A stretch of 36,489 bases of DNA, from positions 1 through 36,489 of the forward strand of contig JAISIN010000024.1 in NCBI GenBank assembly GCA_031262085.1, read 5' to 3'. Within the stretch, counting starts at the first letter, position 1, and each line of letters begins with the position of its first letter. A model generated the notes under the pieces. The model searched no databases, was not told where the DNA came from, and saw nothing but the letters and a program-made list of their open reading frames with translations. Shown in pieces: positions 1 to 8,733 of the stretch. This stretch comes from Prevotellaceae bacterium (GTDB lineage Bacteria; Bacteroidota; Bacteroidia; Bacteroidales; Bacteroidaceae). The position numbers were made by a program, and so were the translations under genes.

Positions 1-692
1 GTTTCGGTAATGCCGCAGATACTGCTGTATTCCTCCAACATACTGATATTGTCCAAGTGGTTCAGTTCGCTGAAGATACTCAGTTGGCTGAATTTGGTGA
101 TGCCGGTGATGAAGAGGAAACGGATATACTTTCCGCTACCTTTCAACGGGCTGAAGAAGTCGCGCATGATACCGCGCAACTCGGTACGCCGTTGTTCCAT
201 ATCGGCACCCATGGCGCTAAGGATGGGCGAATCGTATTCGTCGATCAGCACCACCACTTGTTGCTTGGTTTGCTCGTAAGCCCGACGGATGACACCCTTA
301 AAGCGCAGGTTGAATGTCTTTTCTGTGGGGGCGCTTCCATAGAGGGCTTCCCACTCGGAGAGGGTGTTGTCGAGCAGGGATCTTAAATTATCTACTTCGA
401 TGTATTTGGAGTCGGAAAACGAGATCTCAAGCACCGGATGTGTTTGCCACTCGGTTTCCAATTGTTCCATGGCAAGTCCTTTGAACAGATCTTTTTTCCC
501 TAAGAAATAGGCGCGTAAGGTAGAAAGCAGGAGGCTCTTCCCGAAGCGGCGGGGGCGACTCAGAAAGTATATCTGATTGGTACTAACCAATTTATACACC
601 AAATCGGTTTTGTCTACGTACACATAGTTGCGCATGCGTAGTTGCTCAAAGTCTTGTATCCCTATGGGGAATATACGAGGAGTTGCTTGCAT
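1..692 (-). CDS. AAA-ATPase-like protein with expected PD-(D/E)XK tail, 3' end outside window
   Basis: The reverse strand is open from an ATG at 690-692 to the window edge, giving about 230 residues. The start reads MQATPRIFPIGIQDFEQLR. A P-loop-like motif SRPRRFGKSLL lies near residues 44-54 and a Walker B-like VVLIDEYDSP near residue 145, followed by LFITGITKFSQ. This matches the predicted AAA-ATPase family PF09820, whose members usually carry a PD-(D/E)XK nuclease-like C-terminus (PF08011); that part lies beyond the edge here. The gene is closely similar along its whole visible length to the complete gene at 34694-36250. The family is often multicopy in Bacteroidetes and its function is not established. 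The upstream 693-844 stretch is AT-rich and carries a -7-like TATATTTG on the reverse strand (769-776). Confidence 0.85.
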   Translation of the reverse strand, partial: MQATPRIFPIGIQDFEQLRMRNYVYVDKTDLVYKLVSTNQIYFLSRPRRFGKSLLLSTLRAYFLGKKDLFKGLAMEQLETEWQTHPVLEISFSDSKYIEVDNLRSLLDNTLSEWEALYGSAPTEKTFNLRFKGVIRRAYEQTKQQVVVLIDEYDSPILSAMGADMEQRRTELRGIMRDFFSPLKGSGKYIRFLFITGITKFSQLSIFSELNHLDNISMLEEYSSICGITE

Positions 693-844
693 ACTTTTTA
701 AATTAAAAATTAAAGGTTTTGACGCGGTTGCCCTTCAATGGCTTCATCTATAATCGCACTTTATTTGGCAAATATACAAAGACTTTGCATGCATTTCGAT
801 AATTAAACCAACTTTCTCACTTTAAACATTGTTTTTCTTGCTAA
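693..844. other. intergenic region with reverse-strand -7-like element
   Basis: This AT-rich stretch lies between the reverse-strand AAA-ATPase and the forward SUMF1 reading frame. On the reverse strand TATATTTG occupies 769-776 and fits the Bacteroidetes -7 consensus TAnnTTTG; no clear TTTG -33 box sits at the usual spacing. No forward promoter or start codon for the SUMF1 frame was recognised, which supports the idea that the 5' end of that gene is missing. Confidence 0.4.
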
Positions 845-1012
845 TCAGCTTATAAGCTATTTTCTGTTTGGGAAAAGCAACTATCCAATGAACTGCCTAA
901 GGAAGAATTTGATGCCTTCCGAGCAGAATATAAGAAACAACAAGAAAACCAAAGGGAAGGACAGCCGGGACAAGATATTATTTTTAGTGATCCGGCGATT
1001 CTCAATCTTGAG
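845..1012 (+). pseudogene. in-frame 5' remnant of the SUMF1 gene without start codon
   Basis: Fifty-six codons open in the same frame as the SUMF1 gene, bounded upstream by TAA at 842-844. The translation is hydrophilic and charged (for example EEFDAFRAEYKKQQENQREG) and looks like a linker that once joined an upstream domain to the lectin-fold domain. There is no conventional start codon. I infer the upstream part of a longer gene was deleted or replaced; an unusual start codon cannot be excluded. Confidence 0.5.
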
Positions 1013-1654
1013 ATGGTTCCTGTAGAGGGCGGTACCTTCCGAATGGGAAGTACTAATGGTTTTCCAGACGAATTACCCGTCCATGAGGTTACCCTCGATA
1101 GCTTTAACATCGGTAAGTATCCCGTGACACAAGCGCAATGGAGGAGAATAATGGGGGGCAATGAAAACGAAGAAAACAAAGAAAATCATCCTGTCGTGTT
1201 TGTGAGCTGGGATAGTGCGCGAGAGTTTTGTGACCGTTTGAATGCGATCACAGGAAAAAAGTACCGTCTACCTACTGAAGCCGAATGGGAGTATGCCGCT
1301 CGGGGTGGCAAAAAGAGTAAAGGTTACAGGTACAGCGGCAGTAATGATATAAAGGAAGTGGGCTGGTACGGTGAGAATAGTAACTTCTCGATACATCCTG
1401 TTGGAGAAAAGGAGGCTAACGAACTGGGCATCCATGATATGAGCGGAAATGTATGGGAATGGTGCAATGACTGGCATGGTCCCTATCCTGACACTCCACA
1501 GACCAATCCTAAAGGTCCTTCAGGAGGCTCCACCCGTGTGATTCGGGGCGGTAGCTGGGACTTCGACGCGAGGAGCTGTCGCGTCTCCTCGCGCGACTAC
1601 GACGCCCCCGGTGATCGCATCGACGACGTTGGTTTTCGCCTGGCGCTGCCTTAG
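1013..1654 (+). CDS. SUMF1/FGE-sulfatase-domain (C-type lectin fold) protein, candidate DGR target, possibly 5'-truncated
   Basis: The 213-residue product is one FGE-sulfatase domain: MVPVEGGTFRMGS at the start, PVTQAQWRRIMG, YRLPTEAEWEYAARGG, DMSGNVWEWCNDW, then a C-terminal RGGSW...VGFRLALP block. True formylglycine-generating enzymes use a cysteine pair in the C-terminal block; only the first position (Cys in ARSC) is present, so sulfatase activation is unlikely. The fold is also the scaffold of known DGR-diversified proteins. The frame stays open upstream to a TAA at 842-844 and reads like protein (SVWEKQLSNELPKEEFDAF), yet has no ATG, GTG or TTG before 1013. The gene may therefore have lost its 5' end, or translation starts at 1013 with the domain alone. 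The last 110 bases are more GC-rich than the rest of the gene. Confidence 0.75.
   Translation: MVPVEGGTFRMGSTNGFPDELPVHEVTLDSFNIGKYPVTQAQWRRIMGGNENEENKENHPVVFVSWDSAREFCDRLNAITGKKYRLPTEAEWEYAARGGKKSKGYRYSGSNDIKEVGWYGENSNFSIHPVGEKEANELGIHDMSGNVWEWCNDWHGPYPDTPQTNPKGPSGGSTRVIRGGSWDFDARSCRVSSRDYDAPGDRIDDVGFRLALP
1541..1651 (+). other. candidate diversity-generating retroelement variable region (VR)
   Basis: The segment encodes IRGGSW, then a stretch in which the residues expected to be Asn in the domain's usual C-terminus are replaced by Asp, Phe, Ser, Tyr and Ile, then VGFRLALP and the stop. The replaced codons are nearly all of the form NNC or NNT (GAC TTC GAC at 1559-1567, AGC at 1574, GAC TAC GAC at 1595-1603, GAT at 1613, ATC GAC GAC at 1619-1627). 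That is what adenine-specific mutagenesis of AAC/AAT template codons would leave. Codons between them are conserved and GC-rich. Composition changes sharply relative to the AT-richer upstream part of the gene. Placement at the extreme 3' end of a C-type-lectin-fold gene matches known DGR targets. No template repeat or reverse transcriptase is present here, so the call is inferential. Confidence 0.55.
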
Positions 1655-1718
1655 TTTACCTGCCGGAATTCCATTCTTTCGTGTAAGCTAACGAAGCGAA
1701 AGGCGAACGAGCAACAAT

Positions 1719-1746
1719 ACCGCCGTAGGCGGTCGATTTTTTTTTT
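1719..1746 (+). terminator. hairpin with T-run after the SUMF1 gene
   Basis: A perfect 6-bp stem ACCGCC/GGCGGT (1719-1724 and 1728-1733) with a GTA loop is followed by ten T residues at 1737-1746. It sits 65 bases after the SUMF1 stop and looks like an intrinsic terminator. A hairpin just downstream of the variable region is also a cis element of DGR targets, so it could serve either role. A second weak inverted repeat, TTCGT/ACGAA, lies between at about 1678-1695. Confidence 0.7.
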
Positions 1747-1838
1747 CAATCAACGGTTCTTAGAAATATCCTCGCAATGTGTCTAATATGTCAGTTTGAA
1801 TAAAAATACCTATTTCTATGTGTATGCTTCTTCCTCAC

Positions 1839-3014
1839 TCAGTCAAACATACTTTTAAACTTCTTGAATATCTTCTCTTTGATGGAGTTGTTGGGCTTAA
1901 AGTTATCGGATCGCTCCATCTCTTCGAGATTTTTCTTTTCATCGCGGCTTAGCGCTTCGGGAATGTAGACGCTGACATTCACTAGCAGGTCGCCTGTGCC
2001 GTAGCTGTTGACTGCGGGCAATCCTTTGCCGCGCAGACGGAGCACGGTGCCCGGCTGTGTGCCCGGCGCAATCTTTATCTTTGCTTTGCTATCGATGGTC
2101 GGTATCTCGACGGTACCGCCCAGTGCGGCAGTCGGGATGCTCAGCAGCAGATTGTATATCAGGTCGTTGTCGTCTCGAATCAGCTCTTTATCGGGTTCTT
2201 CTTCAACAATGATGAGCAGGTCGCCCGGTACGCCATTGTGTTTACCGGCGTTGCCTTTGCCGCTCATGGAGAGTTGCATGTTGTTGCCTACCCCTTTGGG
2301 GATATTAACGGTTACTACCTCTTCGCCGTAGACGATGCCCTCGCCGCTGCACACCTTACACTTGTTCTTGATGATTTTGCCTTCGCCGCCGCACGTCGGG
2401 CAGGTGGTGCGTGTCTGCATCGTACCCAGTATGGTTTGCTGGTTGCGAATCACCGTACCGCTACCTTTGCAGGTAGGGCAGGTCTCTTCGCCTCCGCTAC
2501 CTTCGGCGCCGGTGCCGTGACAGTGCGTACACGGCACATATTTTTTCAGCTTGAATTTTTTCTCAACGCCATTGGCTACCTCTTTGAGGTTGAGCCGTAC
2601 CTTTACGCGCAGATCGCTTCCACGGTAGCGCGGGCGTTGTGTGGAGCCGCCTCCTCCGAATCCCCCTCCGAATCCGCTAAATCCGCGATGACCGCCAAAG
2701 ATGTCGCCGAACATGGAGAAGATGTCGTCCATCGACATGCCACCTCCCTCGCCGAATCCGCCGAACGGACCGCCGTTGCCGGCTGCTCCGCTCATGCCTG
2801 CATGACCGAACTGGTCGTAACGGGCGCGTTTGTCGGGGTTGCTCAGCACATCATACGCCTCTGCCGCTTCTTTGAACTTCTCTTCGGCTTCCTTGTTGCC
2901 CGGATTCTTGTCCGGGTGATATTGGATGGCTTTCTGGCGGTAGGCTTTCTTTATTTCGTCGGCTGTGGCATTTTTGCTGACGCCCAGCACTTCGTAATAA
3001 TCTCTTTTTTCCAT
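1839..3014 (-). CDS. dnaJ: chaperone DnaJ (Hsp40)
   Basis: DnaJ delivers unfolded clients to DnaK and stimulates its ATPase in the cytoplasm. The 391-residue product has the full type I layout: J-domain at residues 1-70 with the HPD motif at 33-35, a Gly/Phe-rich linker at about 75-130, four zinc-binding repeats ([32 protein letters not shown]) at about 158-228, and the C-terminal client-binding domains. Length is normal for the family, with a slightly extended acidic/lysine-rich tail ending KKFKSMFD. It lies 18 bases downstream of grpE on the same strand, so the two are almost certainly cotranscribed. dnaK is not in the window, as is usual in Bacteroidetes where it is encoded elsewhere. Confidence 0.98.
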   Translation of the reverse strand: MEKRDYYEVLGVSKNATADEIKKAYRQKAIQYHPDKNPGNKEAEEKFKEAAEAYDVLSNPDKRARYDQFGHAGMSGAAGNGGPFGGFGEGGGMSMDDIFSMFGDIFGGHRGFSGFGGGFGGGGSTQRPRYRGSDLRVKVRLNLKEVANGVEKKFKLKKYVPCTHCHGTGAEGSGGEETCPTCKGSGTVIRNQQTILGTMQTRTTCPTCGGEGKIIKNKCKVCSGEGIVYGEEVVTVNIPKGVGNNMQLSMSGKGNAGKHNGVPGDLLIIVEEEPDKELIRDDNDLIYNLLLSIPTAALGGTVEIPTIDSKAKIKIAPGTQPGTVLRLRGKGLPAVNSYGTGDLLVNVSVYIPEALSRDEKKNLEEMERSDNFKPNNSIKEKIFKKFKSMFD

Positions 3015-3032
3015 ATTTATATTGATTGCCTG

Positions 3033-3647
3033 TTATTGTCCCACCACCACTTTGGCATGGCGCAACACCTTGTCGTTGATCATATAGCCGGTTTGTACGC
3101 AGTCTATGATTTTGCCTTTCATCTGCTCGTCGGGTGTGGGTACCAAGGCGATGGCTTCGTGATAATCGGTGTTGAGCGGTTGTCCTGCAGCATCGATTGG
3201 GGTGACGCCGTTTTGTTTCAGCACAGCCACGAACTTATTGAAGATAAGTTCTATGCCCGCCTTGACCGCTGTTACGTCGGTGGCAGTTTCCATGTTTTTC
3301 AGTGCTCGTTCGAAGTCGTCGATGACCGGCAACACGCTATTCAGGGTTTTCTCTCCGCCGTTCAGGATCAGTTCGGCTTTCTCCTTCATCGTGCGTTTGC
3401 GATAGTTGTCAAACTCGGCAGACAGTCGCAGATACTTGTCTTTCTGCTCGTCAATGGTTTGACGGGCAGTCTCCAGCTCTTCTTGCAGCTTCTCCTCTTC
3501 GGTGGGGGGAGTCTTCTCGTCGGCTTCGTTGTCGGTGCCGTCTTTTACCTCTTCCGGAGCAGCCTCTTTTACGACTGCCTCCTCATTGCCAACTTTGGGA
3601 GTCATCACAGGTTCTTCGTTCGGCATTTCTTTCTCTTTCGAGTCCAT
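3033..3647 (-). CDS. grpE: nucleotide exchange factor GrpE
   Basis: GrpE releases ADP from DnaK and completes the Hsp70 cycle. The N-terminal part is acidic and low in complexity, followed by a long helix (EEKLQEELETARQTIDEQKDKYLRL) that forms the dimer stalk, the signature region AEFDNYRKRT, and a C-terminal beta domain with YHEAIALVPTPDEQ and VLRHAKVVVGQ. I chose the ATG at 3645-3647 (MDSKEKEM, 204 residues). An ATG 48 bases upstream at 3695 is also in frame, but the added residues come from AT-rich leader-like sequence and are rich in Lys and Asn. It is the first gene of the grpE-dnaJ unit. Confidence 0.95.
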   Translation of the reverse strand: MDSKEKEMPNEEPVMTPKVGNEEAVVKEAAPEEVKDGTDNEADEKTPPTEEEKLQEELETARQTIDEQKDKYLRLSAEFDNYRKRTMKEKAELILNGGEKTLNSVLPVIDDFERALKNMETATDVTAVKAGIELIFNKFVAVLKQNGVTPIDAAGQPLNTDYHEAIALVPTPDEQMKGKIIDCVQTGYMINDKVLRHAKVVVGQ

Positions 3648-3720
3648 GTTGTTATGCTTTTTATTTTTATTCTTATAAAAGGGATTCTTTTTCATTGTGC
3701 TTAAACGTGTTAAGTAAACA

Positions 3721-3803
3721 ATACCGTTCCAACAAAAACTTTGCCAAAGTGGCAGCCTTTGTCAGAACGGTATGAATTAAATGGATGACTTGCCAGTATG
3801 GCA
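3721..3803 (-). promoter_or_regulatory. palindromic motifs upstream of grpE-dnaJ, candidate stress operator
   Basis: Two identical spaced palindromes TGCCA-N3-TGGCA occur at 3742-3754 and 3791-3803, 49 bases apart. The first sits inside a larger inverted repeat ATACCGTTC/GAACGGTAT (3721-3729 and 3765-3773), and a TGTCA half-like element lies at 3760-3764. No CIRCE element is present. Their position directly upstream of grpE suggests a heat-shock or protein-stress control region; the cognate regulator is unknown to me. Confidence 0.5.
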
Positions 3804-3868
3804 GTTTTATTCGGGCGATTTCACATTTTGACGCTTTGAAATAAGACGTCTAACGGTGTCTGAATACC

Positions 3869-3888
3869 CGTCTAACGGGGGTTAGACG
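3869..3888 (-). terminator. 8-bp hairpin between metallopeptidase and grpE
   Basis: CGTCTAAC and GTTAGACG form a perfect 8-bp stem around a GGGG loop. The sequence CGTCTAACGG also occurs as a direct repeat at 3847-3856. It lies about 55 bases past the stop of the reverse-strand metallopeptidase gene. There is no clear T-run in the reverse direction, so the terminator role is tentative. Confidence 0.4.
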
Positions 3889-3942
3889 CGAATGATGACA
3901 GGTAAATTACTTATTTATAACCCTTTATACAGGTTAGGTTCT

Positions 3943-5889
3943 CTACTTCTTTTTCAATACTTCGCGCAGCCTTGTCAGCATCGGGTCGACACTGAGCGGT
4001 GTGCCGGTAGCTTCCATCATCCAGCGGGCAGGTGTGAGACGTCCCAATCGGTAAATGCGGTCTACCTCCGTCGCGAAGTTCTTGCCTTGCATGTAGCTCT
4101 CTAACTGAAACTCAATAATCTGTCCGAAAGCGTATGCCGACAGGTAGAGCGGGTAGCTTATGATATGCGAGTAGACAGCCAGAATGGTTTCGTCGCGGGT
4201 GCCGAACACGGGTTCATAATAGGTGTTCCATACTGCCCGGGCAATATTTATGGCAGCATCGCGCAACTGGGTAGCCGTGGCATTGGGATTGGCATAGAGC
4301 CATTGCCACACCGATATGTCGACCATCGACACGCCGCATATCTCGTAGAGGCTCCAAATCTTGTCGAGCAGGTTCATATCGTCTTTTTCGGGATTGTCGT
4401 CGCTGATGTCCAGCACCAACAGGTCGCGTGCCTGAAACATAAATGCGAGCGCTTCGGTAAAGGAGGTGTTGGGTACGCCGCTTAGCATGGTGTAGTCGAT
4501 GTCGTAGAGTGAGAGGGTCTGCTCGACGTTGTGACCGAACTCGTGAATGGCAATGTTGAATCCCTTATAGTCGAGACCTCCGGCGGGGATGCGGGTGCGC
4601 AGGCGCGATTTCTCGCCGATCATGGGTGAGCCTAAGGCGTGTCCCGATCCGCGTGCGGGGTCGACGGCTATCTTAGAAGCCAGATAGTCGGCACGTTGCC
4701 GGTCGAATCCCAGCTTCACGAGGATGTTGGGCAGGTCTTTTTCGAGTGCGGCGGCGTCGGGATAGCGTGCGCGCGTCTGTTCGCTCAGTTTCTCTTCGTT
4801 GAGGTTACTGCGCAGCTTGAAGCCGTCGTACCAGATGTCGTAGGCTTCTAAATTCCGTCCCAGCCGTTTGCGTATCAGCTTGCCCACCTCTTTCAGTTCG
4901 GGCGCCGACATGAAGTTGTGGAACAGTGCGATGGCTTCGTCGACGCCTACCTCCATGCCATGGTTGAAGTTGCGGTCGATAAAGGTATGACCGCTGTATG
5001 AGTCGATCTCCTGCATCAGGTTGAAGTTGTTGAGCATCTTTTGGTATCGTTCGCCGGCTTCGGGGGTGGCATCGGCGGGCTTTCCCTGCGCCGTTATGGT
5101 GTTGCTGAAGGGATTCCAGTCGTAAGCGCCCGAATTGATAACCTCCTTGGGTATGGTTTGGTCGATAATGCGCTTCATCACCTCGTACACCATGCGTTGC
5201 TTCTCCAAACCCTCCTTGCCTTTGTTGTAGTTGGCTTTGATTTCGTCGCGCAGGTTCCAATGCGACAGTAGAATCATATTTTCGGGAAAGAGCTTCTTGC
5301 CCTTTCGATCGGTCAGATGTCCCATGTAGATGTTGTAGGCAGCCACATACATCTCGGCGTCGCTGTTCACTTGAGCACTTCTTTGGCGAATCGAGGCGGG
5401 CATCCGACCGGTAAACGTGTCGCCCAGCCGTGCATACGCCCATGCCAGCCGGTTGTTGTCCAGCGCCTCTTTCTCGGCGAGCGACAGTTGCGGGAAGTTC
5501 AAGGCGATATAGAACGCCAGCTTGTTGTGGTAGAAATCTTCGGAGAAGTGAGCCGAAGGACTGTACGCAGCAAAGCGGCTGTCGATGGGGAGTAGCGGAC
5601 CGTTGTCGATCGTGACGTTCCAGTCGAGACGCACCGACATGGCTCCGTAGTATCCGAAGATGCTTTCCAGATAGTAGCTGATGCGTTGAAACACCTTTTC
5701 GCGTTCGGTGGGATCGCTGATGTAGTTCTCGCGGCAGAATTGTTCCATCTCTTCGCGAGTGCCGTCCTGTGGTTGCCACAAGCGGGCTACCTGTTCAAAA
5801 CCTTTTTGTTTCATATCTGTCTGCGCTTGCAGGGGGAATGAGAGGCTCGCCGTCAAGACGAGACCGGTGATAAGTGTAAGTGATTTCAT
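3943..5889 (-). CDS. exported zinc metallopeptidase with HEFGH motif
   Basis: The product of about 648 residues begins with a cleavable signal peptide (MKSLTLITGLVLTASLSF...LQAQ), so it is exported to the periplasm or beyond. The gluzincin-type zinc motif HEFGHN lies in AIHEFGHNVEQTL near residue 446, followed about 25 residues later by the candidate third ligand in TEALAFMFQ. The rest is largely helical, as in M3-like oligopeptidases. I place it among M3/gluzincin-like peptidases without naming the substrate. I chose the ATG at 5887-5889; an in-frame ATG at 5922 would put 11 extra residues before the signal peptide. It diverges from the ABC-F gene, and a -7 box TATATTTG on the reverse strand (5920-5927) may drive it. 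Confidence 0.85.
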   Translation of the reverse strand: MKSLTLITGLVLTASLSFPLQAQTDMKQKGFEQVARLWQPQDGTREEMEQFCRENYISDPTEREKVFQRISYYLESIFGYYGAMSVRLDWNVTIDNGPLLPIDSRFAAYSPSAHFSEDFYHNKLAFYIALNFPQLSLAEKEALDNNRLAWAYARLGDTFTGRMPASIRQRSAQVNSDAEMYVAAYNIYMGHLTDRKGKKLFPENMILLSHWNLRDEIKANYNKGKEGLEKQRMVYEVMKRIIDQTIPKEVINSGAYDWNPFSNTITAQGKPADATPEAGERYQKMLNNFNLMQEIDSYSGHTFIDRNFNHGMEVGVDEAIALFHNFMSAPELKEVGKLIRKRLGRNLEAYDIWYDGFKLRSNLNEEKLSEQTRARYPDAAALEKDLPNILVKLGFDRQRADYLASKIAVDPARGSGHALGSPMIGEKSRLRTRIPAGGLDYKGFNIAIHEFGHNVEQTLSLYDIDYTMLSGVPNTSFTEALAFMFQARDLLVLDISDDNPEKDDMNLLDKIWSLYEICGVSMVDISVWQWLYANPNATATQLRDAAINIARAVWNTYYEPVFGTRDETILAVYSHIISYPLYLSAYAFGQIIEFQLESYMQGKNFATEVDRIYRLGRLTPARWMMEATGTPLSVDPMLTRLREVLKKK

Positions 5890-5912
5890 GCGAGAGGTTA
5901 TTAGAGTGATAA

Positions 5913-7613
<1,701 letters not shown>

Positions 7614-7634
7614 GATAGGAGTGACCGCCTATAT

Positions 7635-7680
7635 AATCAGAAAGCGGCAGCCAACACAAGTTGGCTGCCGCTTTCTGATT
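7635..7680. terminator. strong bidirectional terminator
   Basis: A perfect 21-bp stem (7635-7655 with 7660-7680) surrounds an ACAA loop. The arms begin AATCAGAAAGCGG. It lies between the convergent ABC-F and sigma-factor genes, 21 bases after the first stop and 31 after the second, and can end transcription from both sides. Confidence 0.92.
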
Positions 7681-7711
7681 CAATGTTAGTGTCGGAAAGT
7701 GATATTCTTAC

Positions 7712-8572
7712 TCATCCCAAGTAAGATTTGAGCAATTTACTACGATTACTGGTTCTTAATCTGCGTATTGCTTTTTCTTTAATCTGGCGTACACGCTCTC
7801 GGGTCAATCCGAATTTGTCGCCGATTTCTTCCAAGGTCATTTCTTGTTGTCCGATACCGAAAAACATACGGATGATGTCTTTTTCTCTATCGGTTAACGT
7901 AGAAAGTGCTCTATCGATTTCCCTCGCAAGAGACTCGTTCACCAACGTGCGATCGGCCATGGGAGAGTCGTCGTTGACCAATACATCCAGCAAGCTGTTG
8001 TCTTCTCCTTCTACGAAGGGGGCATCGACGGAGATGTGTCGTCCCGATACCTTCAACGTATCAGAGATTTTATCAACAGGGATATCCAACTCATCTGCCA
8101 ATTCTTCGGGCGAGGGGCGACGTTCGTTGGCTTGCTCGAACTTGGAGAAGGCTTTGCTGATTTTGTTCAGCGAACCTACCTGATTGAGCGGTAGACGAAC
8201 GATGCGCGACTGCTCTGCCAGCGCTTGCAGGATAGATTGGCGTATCCACCATACCGCGTAGCTGATGAACTTGAATCCACGTGTCTCATCAAACTTTTCG
8301 GCAGCTTTGATAAGTCCCAGATTGCCTTCGTTGATCAAGTCGGGCAAACTAAGCCCTTGGTTCTGGTACTGTTTGGCGACAGATACTACGAAACGCAGAT
8401 TGGCACGCGTCAATCTCTCCAGCGCGAGGCGGTCTCCTTTACGGATGCGTTGAGCCAACTCAACCTCCTCTTCGACAGTGATGAGGTCTTCGCGTCCGAT
8501 TTCCTGCAAATACTTGTCGAGAGAAGCGCTCTCTCTGTTGGTGATACTTTTGGTAATTTTTAATTGTCTCAT
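7712..8572 (-). CDS. rpoD: primary (housekeeping) RNA polymerase sigma factor
   Basis: This subunit directs RNA polymerase to housekeeping promoters. The 286-residue length, without region 1.1 or the large spacer of proteobacterial RpoD, is typical of the Bacteroidetes primary sigma factor. Region 1.2 is at [15 protein letters not shown], region 2 at [18 protein letters not shown] and [13 protein letters not shown], region 3 around residues 130-200 and region 4 at [29 protein letters not shown]. It is transcribed towards the ABC-F gene and ends at the shared terminator. The leader contains a reverse-strand TACATTTG (8596-8603), a -7-like element 24 bases before the start codon; no -33 box was recognised. 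Confidence 0.97.
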   Translation of the reverse strand: MRQLKITKSITNRESASLDKYLQEIGREDLITVEEEVELAQRIRKGDRLALERLTRANLRFVVSVAKQYQNQGLSLPDLINEGNLGLIKAAEKFDETRGFKFISYAVWWIRQSILQALAEQSRIVRLPLNQVGSLNKISKAFSKFEQANERRPSPEELADELDIPVDKISDTLKVSGRHISVDAPFVEGEDNSLLDVLVNDDSPMADRTLVNESLAREIDRALSTLTDREKDIIRMFFGIGQQEMTLEEIGDKFGLTRERVRQIKEKAIRRLRTSNRSKLLKSYLG

Positions 8573-8670
8573 CCTTCTATTTGAAAATTGGGTTGCAAAT
8601 GTACGACAATTATTTGATTCCTTTGTTAGGGGAAACCTATTTTTTACTCATCGTACTCTTTTGTATAAAC

Positions 8671-8706
8671 AAAAAGAATGGCATTTTGTTATATGCCATT
8701 CTTTTT
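8671..8706 (-). terminator. intrinsic terminator of the htrA gene
   Basis: A 14-bp stem (8671-8684 with 8693-8706, core GAATGGCAT/ATGCCATTC) with an 8-base loop is flanked by A- and T-runs. On the reverse strand it follows the htrA stop by 27 bases and ends in a T-run. It separates that gene from the sigma factor downstream. Confidence 0.85.
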
Positions 8707-8733
8707 TTAATCGTTAGTAACAGAGGAGGTCTC

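Noticed and set aside
1013-1654. Active formylglycine-generating enzyme
   Set aside because: Only the first of the two catalytic cysteine positions is present in the C-terminal block and no sulfatase gene is nearby, so a binding or display role for the fold is more likely.
2238-3704. 488-codon forward reading frame opposite grpE-dnaJ
   Set aside because: It is exactly antisense to two certain genes with intact motifs; the translation has no recognisable domain and repeats the antisense of the Gly-rich and zinc regions.
3696-3942. CIRCE/HrcA operator upstream of grpE
   Set aside because: The characteristic TTAGCACTC/GAGTGCTAA halves are absent; the palindromes found are different.
4805-5779. 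324-codon reverse reading frame within the metallopeptidase gene
   Set aside because: Same strand but another frame of a gene with a clear signal peptide and HEFGH motif; the Arg/Ser-rich translation is typical of a shifted frame.
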